Positions 43,581 to 51,356 of a DNA stretch of 64,000 nt are shown piece after piece. The DNA lies in NCBI GenBank assembly GCA_964417555.1, contig CAYQIM010000058.1, positions 1 to 64,000 on the forward strand. The letters run 5' to 3'. The position numbers were made by a program, and so were the translations under genes. Under the pieces are notes generated by a model. It made no database searches, was not told the origin of the DNA, and saw nothing but the letters and a program-made list of their open reading frames with translations. The number at the start of each line of letters is the position of its first letter. Position 1 is the stretch's first letter. Origin of the DNA: CAYQIM01 sp964417555. Its GTDB lineage: Bacteria; Pseudomonadota; Gammaproteobacteria; Diplorickettsiales; Diplorickettsiaceae.

Positions 43581-43982
43581 ATGAGTAATCACATACAAAC
43601 GATTGAACAAGAACAAATGAAGCAAAATTTTCCCCCTTTTAGCGTGGGCGACACCATTATCGTAAAAGTGAGGGTTAAAGAAGGCACCCGTGAACGACTA
43701 CAAGCCTTTGAAGGCGTTGTTATTGCGCGACGTAACCGTGAATTTAACTCATCCTTTACCGTTAGAAAAATATCACATGGAGAAGGTGTAGAACGTGTTT
43801 TTGCGCTCTATAGTCCTTTAATAGTAGACATAAAAATAAAGCGTCGTGGCGATGTTCGTAAAGCAAAACTCTATCATTTACGAAATCTTCGTGGCAAAGC
43901 AGCGCGTATTAAAGAAAAATTAGAAGGTACAAAACCAGAGTTATCTAAAGTAGAAAATAACAATCATCTAACCGAAGCTTAA
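43581..43982 (+). CDS. rplS: 50S ribosomal protein L19
   Basis: L19 sits at the subunit interface. It is 133 aa from the ATG at 43581, chosen because GGAG lies six bases upstream; an in-frame TTG at 43569 is rejected. The conserved FSVGDTIIVKVRVKEGTRERLQAFEGVVIARRNR and GVERVFALYSPLIVDIKIKRRGDVRKAKLYHLR are present. The C-terminus is extended by about 20 residues (KEKLEGTKPELSKVENNNHL) relative to E. coli. Last gene of the rpsP operon; a long hairpin follows. Confidence 0.98.
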   Translation: MSNHIQTIEQEQMKQNFPPFSVGDTIIVKVRVKEGTRERLQAFEGVVIARRNREFNSSFTVRKISHGEGVERVFALYSPLIVDIKIKRRGDVRKAKLYHLRNLRGKAARIKEKLEGTKPELSKVENNNHLTEA

Positions 43983-43994
43983 ATATACGCGAAG

Positions 43995-44058
43995 CAATCA
44001 AATTTTTGACAAGACGCCAAGAAAACAAAGCATGGAAATGTAGTCAAAAATTTGATTG
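43995..44058. terminator. long inverted repeat after rplS
   Basis: CAATCAAATTTTTGAC (43995-44010) and GTCAAAAATTTGATTG (44043-44058) are perfect 16-base arms around a 32-base loop, starting 13 bases after the rplS stop. No T-run follows. It may stabilise or end the ribosomal-protein transcript, or be a small foldback element. Confidence 0.5.
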
Positions 44059-44164
44059 TAAAGAATATACATAGGTCACTTTCCTCCCTATGCCATGAAG
44101 TAATGATTGAAGTTGTACAACCACAATTTCAATCATCGATACTTTACCAAATTCCGATTGTTTT

Positions 44165-44659
44165 ATGAAAGCGAATAAAAACAACTCAGAATATACAGCA
44201 ATTGTACAAACACCTGTCGGTAAAATTGGCATTGTTGCCAGACAAATTCTCACACATATTGAATTCTTAAACGATAATGCTCGCTTACGCACTTCCACAG
44301 AATCCATAGTGGTTCAAATTGTCAATGAACTAAATTATTATTTTAAAGATCCAGACTTTAAATTTACGATTCCTTATCAAGTTGCTGGAACTGCTTTCCA
44401 AAAACAGGTATGGAATGCATTACTACAGCTATCTGTTGGCGAAACTATCACTTATGGTGAACTAGCCAAACAATTAAAAACAGGAGCCAGAGCTATTGGT
44501 AACGCTTGTAGAATGAATCCATTACCCCTATTTATTCCTTGTCATCGTGTACTTGCTCAACATGGACTCGGTGGTTTCAATGGAGTTCGTACAGGAAAAA
44601 AACTTGCGATTAAACAATGGTTATTAACACATGAAGTCCCAAGACTTACCCAACAATAA
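44165..44659 (+). CDS. ogt: methylated-DNA--protein-cysteine methyltransferase
   Basis: A suicide repair enzyme that takes methyl groups from O6-methylguanine onto its own cysteine. It is 164 aa. The active site is IPCHRVL with Cys126, preceded by the NAC/RMNPLPLFIP context, the DNA-binding helix-turn-helix (GETITYGELAKQLKTGARAIGNA) and the arginine finger in it. The following GLGGFNGVRTGKKLAIKQWLL is canonical. It has no Ada N-terminal domain, so it is an Ogt/AGT type. A MITE is inserted directly after the stop codon. Confidence 0.95.
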   Translation: MKANKNNSEYTAIVQTPVGKIGIVARQILTHIEFLNDNARLRTSTESIVVQIVNELNYYFKDPDFKFTIPYQVAGTAFQKQVWNALLQLSVGETITYGELAKQLKTGARAIGNACRMNPLPLFIPCHRVLAQHGLGGFNGVRTGKKLAIKQWLLTHEVPRLTQQ

Positions 44660-44660
44660 T

Positions 44661-44806
44661 AGACCTCTTGCATAACTCTGCGTAAAAGGCTTGATTTCAG
44701 CGTTAAACAACGATACTCTACGGTCCTCATTTACCCACGTAATCCGGTTCCTCGATTATCGTTTGCCTTGAACTCAAGTCTTTTACTTGGTTATGCAAAG
44801 AGGTCT
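44661..44806. mobile_element. MITE, 146 bp foldback with AGACCTC termini
   Basis: Ends AGACCTCTTGCATAAC (left) and GTTATGCAAAGAGGTCT (right) are inverted copies with one extra base on the right. The complementarity continues imperfectly for about 55 bases inward (gtaaaaggcttgatttca against tgaactcaagtctttta). AAT flanks both sides (44658-44660 and 44807-44809), a likely 3-bp target duplication. There is no ORF. This fits a nonautonomous element moved by an IS5-like or similar transposase encoded elsewhere. Confidence 0.75.
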
Positions 44807-44897
44807 AATATCTTAATTTTAAAAAAATTAATAAAATCACAAAGTGTTATATTTAAAAAAAGTTAAAAAAAAATGCTTTAGTAACTCAGAGAGAAGA

Positions 44898-44979
44898 TGT
44901 AAGTATTTGCGTAAACTTGTGTAAGTAAAAACTGAAGCAGTTAATAGCCCATTGTAATAAATATTAAGTTTGTTAATCT
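44898..44979 (+). promoter_or_regulatory. candidate promoter and upstream elements of the putative sRNA
   Basis: TTGTAA (44952-44957), 16 bases and TAATCT (44974-44979) could be -35/-10, giving a start near 44986. Upstream are two TGTAAG half-sites (44898-44903 and 44920-44925), the second inside ACTT-GTGT-AAGT. TGTAAG is half of the GacA upstream activating sequence, but the full palindrome is not present, so this is suggestive only. Confidence 0.3.
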
Positions 44980-44985
44980 ATGTTT

Positions 44986-45187
44986 TGTGTGTTGCTAACG
45001 ATCGCGTTGAGATCAAGGATTTAGTCTTTCAGGGTAATTATTTACCTTCGAGGGCTAATTAGCAAACTCAGCTTGTGGATCGGATAGGATGTCCACATCA
45101 TTAGGATATGATGTTAGCAAGGATGCTACAGGGATGTCACCAACACAGATATACCCCCTTGGGCCGTTTTACGGCCCTTTTTATTTT
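44986..45187 (+). ncRNA. candidate CsrA-titrating small RNA (CsrB/RsmY/RsmZ-like)
   Basis: No ORF is credible here. Seven GGA motifs fall between 45017 and 45134. Several sit in hairpin loops: AGAT..GTCT around CAAGGATTTA (45010-45027), TGTGGA/TCCACA around TCGGATAGGATG (45074-45097), CATCAT/ATGATG around TAGGAT (45096-45113) and TAGC/GCTA around AAGGAT (45115-45128). GGTAA-TTAT-TTACC (45033-45046) is a further stem. The RNA would end at a strong intrinsic terminator (45161-45187). A-N-GGA in loops plus a terminator is the known design of RNAs that sequester CsrA/RsmA, as for RsmY/Z in Legionella. Start and expression are inferred. Confidence 0.65.
45161..45187 (+). terminator. intrinsic terminator of the putative sRNA
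   Basis: GGGCCG (45161-45166), loop TTTTA, CGGCCC (45172-45177), then TTTTTATTTTT. This is a textbook rho-independent terminator on the plus strand. It has no plus-strand protein gene within 500 bases upstream, which points to a free-standing transcript. Confidence 0.88.
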
Positions 45188-45241
45188 TAGCATAAAAATA
45201 TTCATTGTGATTTAGTTCGTTTTTTTAAGTACAAGCGGTAT

Positions 45242-47612
45242 TTAATTCCACCAAATACGATGATATTTTTGGCGATAGGTTTCTATTTGTATCACGTTAG
45301 AATCAGGATTAGATTTTAACGTGATCGTCCCGTCGATGGCTGTGTTGTAAATTAGCGACTGTAAACGCTCATAACGCTTTAATACCACGGTATGAGGAAA
45401 TTTAAACTGATTACGATAACCGCTTGGAAATAATGCAATAGCAGGCCGAACTTTATTTAAAAATTCAATACTAGAAGAGGTTTTGCTGCCATGATGCGGC
45501 ACTACTAAAATAGTACTGGCTAAATCATTGGCCTGATTAACTAAATAATTTTCACCTTTCTTTTCGATATCCCCTGTTAATAAAATACTATGCATACGAT
45601 TACTGATTTTTAATACACAGGAACTATCATTTCCTAAATACCTGTCATTGGCAGCCGGATACAGAATTTCAAATTTAACTTTATCCCATTGCCAACTTCT
45701 TTTTTCCTGACAAAACTCAGCGCGGCGCGGTAGAAATTTTTTTGGAATACTGCTAACAATATTTTCTACGCGCATTTGTTGTAAAAGACTGTTAGCACCG
45801 CCAATATGATCATTATCACCATGGCTTACCATCAACATATCAAGTTTTTGAATGCCTAATTTTTGCAAAAAAGGAAGTAAAACAACGCGGCCGGCATCAA
45901 AAGTCTGATTTGGACCCGTATCATAAACTAAACTATGATGTTGAGTTCGTACGACTGTCGCCAGGCCTTGACCTACATCCAAAAGACTGAACCAAATCTC
46001 GCCATTTTTAGGTCCATCAGGTTTCCATAAAAACAAAGGTAATAGATAAAATAGACTTAAGAAACGTCCTGGAAATCCTTGCGGGGCTAAAAGTAGTAAA
46101 AAACCTAATAGGCTTGAAATCAATATCCAAGGTGTTGCTATAAACGTTGTATATTGCGTCCATCGTAGGGCAGATAGTATTGTTAATAGCTGCCACAATG
46201 AATCAAGTAACCGTGCAGTTAGCACTAACAAGCTGCTTCCCCAAGAGGGAATGACTAATAGCATCAGGCTTGCCGCCAACGCCATCGGTAAAATAACAAA
46301 CCCTATCGCTGGAATAGCTACTACATTTGCTACGAAACTTATCCAAGAAATTTGGTGAAAAAATAATAACGAGATAGGAATCAATCCCACGCCAACACTA
46401 TATTGTATGTGTCCCCAAGTACGCCAGTTTTTTTCCGGCTGAATTCGACCTAAAACAACATAAAGAATCACAGCCACCGCCGTGAATGAAAGCCAAAAAC
46501 TAGCCGATAGCACTGAAAAAGGCGAATACACTAAAATAATCAGTAAAGCACAATAAAATGCATATCCGGAAGCAAGATTTCGTCGACAGAGATTTGCCCA
46601 CAAAAAACCAATAACATCAGCAAAGCTCGTTGTATAGGTAAAGCAAATCCAGCTAATGCGGCATAAAAAATAGCAAATACCATTGTCAATCCAGCTGAAA
46701 CCTGTGACGCAGGAATAACAAGCACTGCATAAGGAATTCGACAATAAAAAAAATGTGTTAAAAAATAAATAATGCCAGCAATAAAAGCGAGATGAAGACC
46801 AGAAATAGCAAATAAATGGTTAGTACCCGTACCACGCATCACTTGCCACTGTGCATCGGTAATTCCATATCGCACCCCTGTAGTTAATGCGTTAATTAAC
46901 CCCTGCAACGGATCATCTTTTAGTGATTTTTTTACACGATGGGTTATCTCCTCTCGCCAATGGTCAATAACGTAGTAAAAATTTGCCGCTTTAATTAAAT
47001 GTGAAGGAAATCGATTGACAATATAACCCGTAGCTTGAATATTTTGTTGAAATAATTCGGCTTGATAATCGAAACTACCTGGACTCCAAAATCCACGTGG
47101 CCGTTTTAACCGAATTGCAAATTGCCAAACCTCACCCTTTTGCAAGTAAAAATGTTTATTTATGTGACTATAGCGATAACCACTTAAACGAACCTTTAAA
47201 GGATAATGGATAGGATATTGGAACACACTTGAATTTTCAGTGGTACTTCTTGTTCGCAACACTTGCCGAAAACCCACTTGCGGCGAGGTTATATCTGTAA
47301 TAAGGAAGTCAAAACGAATTTGTCGGGGCTGATATTCAGGAATGGAGACGATAATTCCTGTTGCAAGCAATGTCTGCCCTTCAAGGATTTTAGGTAAACA
47401 GTGATACATTCGATGATGTGCAACTATCAAAGCCCACGAAAAACCAAAAAAACAAGCAACAATAAAGGTAATTAAAAAAGAGGCGCGCCGGCAAAAAAAA
47501 TAACCCCAATACTGATGCCGATAAGCCACCCAGCTATTTGCAAGGGCAGCAAATAAGAAAGACGTGTGAGTAATACCACACCAATTAAAAACCCAAGCGT
47601 CCAGCGGGCCAT
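45242..47612 (-). pseudogene. comEC: ComEC/Rec2 DNA-uptake channel with two frameshifts
   Basis: ComEC carries single-stranded DNA across the inner membrane in natural transformation. From the ATG at 47612 (MARWTLGFLIGVVLLTRL) the frame is lost in an eight-A run on the plus strand (47493-47500), resumes at CRRASFLITFIV, carries the competence domain (GTNHLFAISGLHLAFIAGI), breaks at a six-A run (46602-46607) and resumes at FLWANLCRRNLASGYAF. The C-terminal metallo-beta-lactamase-like domain has VSHGDNDHIGG and VPHHGSKTSSS. Adding one T to each run (coding strand) gives about 790 aa, full length. Two separate breaks make a working protein unlikely. Confidence 0.88.
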
Positions 47613-47723
47613 CTTCTTTTTTTATTCTACAGTTATTTTTTTAAACTTTACGCGAGTTATGCATTGACGTAAAGAATAAATTTACAGTTGGAATTAATTA
47701 GAAAGGATGTAATAAATTTAAGA

Positions 47724-47758
47724 ATGTATTTTCTCAGTGCTAGGACGAGAAAATACAT
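47724..47758 (-). terminator. hairpin downstream of the phosphate transporter gene
   Basis: ATGTATTTTCTC (47724-47735) pairs perfectly with GAGAAAATACAT (47747-47758) around 11 bases. Read on the minus strand it is followed by an AT-rich TTCTTAAATTTATT, suiting a terminator for the PiT transporter gene. It overlaps the left end of a decayed MITE. Confidence 0.55.
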
Positions 47759-47860
47759 TATTTTTCGAGTAACACAACAGAGCATACATTAAGTATATAA
47801 AATTAGCGAAACACAAAAAAACTATATTTTTTGATCGTCATCGTACATTAAGACGTTCTA
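47741..47860. repeat. decayed copy of the TAGGACGTGTC MITE
   Basis: Starts TAGGACG and ends agacgttcta. The interior tttttcgagtaac, acagagcatacatt, gcgaaacacaaa and gatcgtcatcg line up with the intact element at 54401-54547. About 25 bases are missing after the left terminus, and point changes are many. It lies between comEC and the phosphate transporter gene. Confidence 0.6.
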
Positions 47861-48868
47861 ACTTATACCTACTTTAAAAAATGTTTCTATCGCCATAACG
47901 GCCGCCGCCACAAATCCGGCAGCAGGAATAGTAAGTATCCATGCCCAAATAATACGTCGTACAGTTGGCCAGTGGGTATTTAGCCAACCATTGCTTGTCC
48001 CTACACCAAGGATAGCACCCGTTACAGTATGGGTTGTTGAAACAGGAATACCTAAATCGGTTGCCGCAAATAAAGTTAATGCGGCTCCCGTTGCCGCACA
48101 ACCACCACTTAAAGGTGTCAATTGTGTAAGTTTGCTGCCCATGGTATGAATGATGCGCCAGCCTCCCATCAGCGTTCCTAAACCCATAATAAAGTTACAA
48201 GAAATAACAACCCAAAAGGGAACATAAAAGTGCCCGTTTAAAAGACCTGTTGAAAATAATAATACAGCAACAATACCCATGGTCTTTTGTGCATCGTTAC
48301 CACCGTGACCTAAACTAAGTAAAGCTCCAGCAACAAATTGCGCACGTTTAGCCCACCGTTCGGCTTTAATAGAATTAACATCCTTTAGTAAGAAATCTGC
48401 AATTTTTATCAGCATCCAGCTGATTAATAACCCTAGTACAGGAGATAAAACAATAGCAATCAATACGGGTAATAAACCATGCCAATTTAAAACACCCCAA
48501 CCACCGCCTACAACGGCTGCCCCCACTAATCCACCGATTAAGCCATGAGAGGAACTAGAAGGTAAGCCTAAAAACCAGGTTAAAAGATTCCAAATGATAG
48601 CACCAATAAGTGCAGCAAAAATAATATAAGGCGTAACGATATGAGGCTCAACTAAGCCTGATCCAATCGTAGTTGCCACATTGAGATGAAAAAATAAAAA
48701 AGCAATGAAATTAAAGAAGGCCGCCCATAAAACTGCTGTAAAAGGCTTTAAAACTTTTGTCGCCACCATAATAGCAACAGAATTAGCCGCATCATGAAAT
48801 CCATTGATAAAATCAAATGTAAACGCTAAAAAGACAACAAAATAGATAAATACCAAAGTACTGGTCAT
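47858..48868 (-). CDS. pitA: PiT-family inorganic phosphate transporter
   Basis: A low-affinity phosphate (metal-phosphate/H+) symporter of the inner membrane. It is 336 aa, shorter than E. coli PitA (499), as in many PiT proteins. The repeated signature appears as DFINGFHDAANSVA (about 19-32) and, inverted in the second half, GHGGNDAQKTMGI (about 190-202). GLPSSSSHGLIGGLVGA and GIPVSTTHTVTGAILG complete the duplicated PD001131 motifs. About ten hydrophobic helices. The frequent DUF47 (PhoU-like) partner is not adjacent. Confidence 0.94.
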   Translation of the reverse strand: MTSTLVFIYFVVFLAFTFDFINGFHDAANSVAIMVATKVLKPFTAVLWAAFFNFIAFLFFHLNVATTIGSGLVEPHIVTPYIIFAALIGAIIWNLLTWFLGLPSSSSHGLIGGLVGAAVVGGGWGVLNWHGLLPVLIAIVLSPVLGLLISWMLIKIADFLLKDVNSIKAERWAKRAQFVAGALLSLGHGGNDAQKTMGIVAVLLFSTGLLNGHFYVPFWVVISCNFIMGLGTLMGGWRIIHTMGSKLTQLTPLSGGCAATGAALTLFAATDLGIPVSTTHTVTGAILGVGTSNGWLNTHWPTVRRIIWAWILTIPAAGFVAAAVMAIETFFKVGIS

Positions 48869-49110
48869 TTAACGCTGTTTTCCCATCGCTAAAGTCATAA
48901 CCCAGTATACACGACGTTGATAAGCACCGCACATCATTTGGTTTAAACCAAACTTACACCCAAGTTGAAGAATGGCAAAAGGCTTTTGTATTTTATGCAT
49001 TTACTTTTATATCCTGTCAAATCCTATATTACTTGTTTAAAATTCTATTTCCTTAGACTATTTGCTTTAACATACTATTACCCCATGAAAAAATCGATAG
49101 GATATGAACT

Positions 49111-50247
49111 ATGTTATCTCTAACTGAACTCACACAGCAACTTATTGCTTACCCTTCTGTAACACCTAAAGATGCAGGTTGTCAAACTCTGCTGAGTCAG
49201 CATTTACAGGATTTAGGCTTTGGAATTGAACACTTACCGTTTGGAGATGTCAATAATTTCTGGGCGAGACGAGGGGGAAAAGGCCCATTATTTGTTTTTG
49301 CGGGACATACCGACGTTGTTCCATCAGGCCCTTTAGAGAAATGGGACACGCCTCCTTTTGAACCAAACATCCGAAATGGTTTTCTTTATGGACGCGGTAG
49401 TGCGGATATGAAAGGCAGTCTTGCTGCCATGCTTGTAGCCTGTGAAAAATTTATCACCCAACATCCTAATCATTTCGGTTCTATCGCTTGGTTGATTACT
49501 AGCGATGAAGAAGGCCCTAGTGTTGATGGCACAGCAAAAGTGGTAGCAACATTAAAAAAGAGGAATGAAACTATTGATTATTGTTTAGTAGGAGAACCTA
49601 CTTGCGAAAAAAAATTAGGTGATACATTAAAAATAGGTCGGCGCGGATCGTTATCAGGCCATTTGATCATACAAGGAAAACAAGGCCATATTGCGTATCC
49701 GCACTTAGCTAAAAATCCTATTCATCACTTTGCTCCCATTCTCACTGAATTACTCAACACATCATGGGATAACAATACAACTCACCCCGAATTCCAAGCA
49801 ACGAGTTTTCAGATTTCTAACATTCACGCGGGTACGGGAGCAGGCAATGTTATTCCAGACAATTTAGAGGTTAAGTTTAACTTCCGTTATTCGCCAGTAA
49901 CCAGTAGTGAAAAATTACAAGAAAGAGTCGAGCACTTACTAAAAAAACAGGGTGTGGATTATACACTTGATTGGTTACCTGGAGGAGGTAAACCGTTCCT
50001 CAGTTCTACAGGTCAATTACGTAGCCATGCAATTTCGGCCATAAAAGAAATTACCGGTATATCCCCTACTGTTTCTACAACAGGGGGTATTTCTGATGCA
50101 CGCTTTATCGCCAATGAAAAAACCGAAGTCGTCGAATTTGGGCCTTGCAATCGTAGCATTCATCAAATCAACGAATGTGTTTCGATTGCCGAATTAGAAC
50201 AACTCGCCTTAATCTACGAACTCCTGTTAAAAAAAATATTACTCTAA
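49111..50247 (+). CDS. dapE: succinyl-diaminopimelate desuccinylase DapE
   Basis: A di-zinc M20 enzyme that makes LL-diaminopimelate for lysine and peptidoglycan. It is 378 aa. Metal ligands appear in FAGHTDVVPSGP (His near 70), RGSADMKGSLAAM (Asp near 100), SDEEGP (Glu pair near 131), VGEPT and HQINECVS near the C-terminus. The central dimerisation domain (about 180-290) includes NIHAGTGAGNVIPDNLEVKFNFR. A start within MLSLTELTQQLIAYPSVTP is standard. It is convergent with the L,D-transpeptidase-family gene, with hairpins between. Confidence 0.97.
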   Translation: MLSLTELTQQLIAYPSVTPKDAGCQTLLSQHLQDLGFGIEHLPFGDVNNFWARRGGKGPLFVFAGHTDVVPSGPLEKWDTPPFEPNIRNGFLYGRGSADMKGSLAAMLVACEKFITQHPNHFGSIAWLITSDEEGPSVDGTAKVVATLKKRNETIDYCLVGEPTCEKKLGDTLKIGRRGSLSGHLIIQGKQGHIAYPHLAKNPIHHFAPILTELLNTSWDNNTTHPEFQATSFQISNIHAGTGAGNVIPDNLEVKFNFRYSPVTSSEKLQERVEHLLKKQGVDYTLDWLPGGGKPFLSSTGQLRSHAISAIKEITGISPTVSTTGGISDARFIANEKTEVVEFGPCNRSIHQINECVSIAELEQLALIYELLLKKILL

Positions 50248-50332
50248 TCCTAATCCAAACCTACAAACTATCGCTTTTAAGCTAACTGGGGGTTAAATCC
50301 AGACGCAGTTCCCTCCCCAAGGTTGCTTTTAT

Positions 50333-50449
50333 GAAGTAGGAATTGATGTCGTCAACAAGGCAAAAATAGTGAGGAAAGCGGAGTTGACACGAAGTCAATG
50401 AGCATTTTCGAACTATTTTTAACGCCGTTGATGGCATCAAGTACACTTC
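50333..50449. repeat. foldback element after dapE
   Basis: TGATGTCGTCAAC (50344-50356) pairs with GTTGATGGCATCA (50427-50439) with two mismatches. Inside, AAAAATAGT and ACTATTTTT pair perfectly, and outside, GAAGTA can pair with the TACACTTC side. The result is an imperfect foldback of about 115 bases with no ORF. Confidence 0.45.
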
Positions 50450-50470
50450 AGAAATGCAAGCTAAAAAAAA

Positions 50471-50491
50471 GCAGCCATCAGGCTGCTTTCT
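50471..50491 (-). terminator. bidirectional terminator between dapE and the L,D-transpeptidase gene
   Basis: GCAGCC (50471-50476), ATCA, GGCTGC (50481-50486). On the minus strand eight T residues follow, on the plus strand TTTCT. It therefore ends the minus-strand gene strongly and may also stop dapE transcripts. Confidence 0.85.
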
Positions 50492-50506
50492 ACTTAGTTT
50501 ATGTAG

Positions 50507-51181
50507 TTATGAAAGGAACTGAGATTTCGATAACCAAGATGGATCGGGATAATAAGCAAAAACAAGCGTCCCGTTCTTAATCGTATGGATTAAGGAATCG
50601 GCAATCTTCGGATCGACTGCGAAACAACCCCAGCTTCTTCCTAAGCGACCGTGCGCTTGAGCAAATTGTGCTGTTGCGTAATCGGCTCTATGGAAAACGA
50701 TATCACGGGATTCCGCCCTATCATTAAATCCTTTCTCTAAACCTTTTACCCTTAATGAATTACCGTGTTTACCATCATAGGTCGACTCGGTTAAAAATAC
50801 ACCTAAACTTGACTCCAAACTTCCTGGACTGTCAGAAAAGGCATGAGCATAGTTGCCACCACTATTTTGTCCGTGAGCAACATAATCGTTGAAAAGGACG
50901 GTGTGGCTCTTTAAATCTAATACCCAAAGTCGTCGGGCAGTGGATGGCTTCGTATAGTCAACAATCGTTAAAATCTGCTGATTATCTAAACCTTTTTGCC
51001 TTGCCTTGGAATAAGCCTCTAAACCTAGCTGCAAAGCCTTGGGGTTAAGCCCAGGGGCTTTGCTGTGGAATTGTTCTACCTCATTCTGTACGCTTAGATC
51101 ATTTGTAGGACTAGCGCTTACAGCTATAGTAAAAAGACCACTGGCTAAGAGTAATAAACTCGTTATTTTTTTAAATATCAC
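50507..51181 (-). CDS. murein L,D-transpeptidase catalytic domain family protein (YkuD_2)
   Basis: A secreted 224-aa protein with signal peptide about 23 residues (ending AVSASP). The core region (TARRLWVLDLKSHTVLFNDYVAHG, LGVFLTESTYDGKHGNSLRVKGLEKGFND, RDIVFHRADY) and the catalytic-type cysteine in GRSWGCFAV (about Cys186) match the L,D-transpeptidase-related family. Canonical enzymes have SxGC with a preceding His; here the motif reads S-W-G-C, and H-R-A is nearby. It likely remodels peptidoglycan cross-links in the periplasm, or binds the same substrate. Single gene with its own terminator. Confidence 0.85.
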   Translation of the reverse strand: MIFKKITSLLLLASGLFTIAVSASPTNDLSVQNEVEQFHSKAPGLNPKALQLGLEAYSKARQKGLDNQQILTIVDYTKPSTARRLWVLDLKSHTVLFNDYVAHGQNSGGNYAHAFSDSPGSLESSLGVFLTESTYDGKHGNSLRVKGLEKGFNDRAESRDIVFHRADYATAQFAQAHGRLGRSWGCFAVDPKIADSLIHTIKNGTLVFAYYPDPSWLSKSQFLS

Positions 51182-51356
51182 TATAATAACCTCCTCCTCG
51201 CTATGTAAGCAAAAGGAAGCACTATTATAGCATAATTAGTACAAAAAATGTACGATTTTAACCCTCAAAAAGTCTAAAAAGGCTTACACGGGATTTATAC
51301 AGAAATGAAGGCAACGTGGGTTTAAGAACGAAACTGCTTTCCACAATCCCTACTTT

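Noticed and set aside
44986..45187. 6S RNA or tmRNA as identity of the noncoding transcript
   Set aside because: A TTGCTAAC/GTTAGCAA pair exists, but there is no long 6S-type central bubble hairpin, and no tmRNA tag frame or tRNA-like ends; multiple loop GGA motifs fit the Csr class better.
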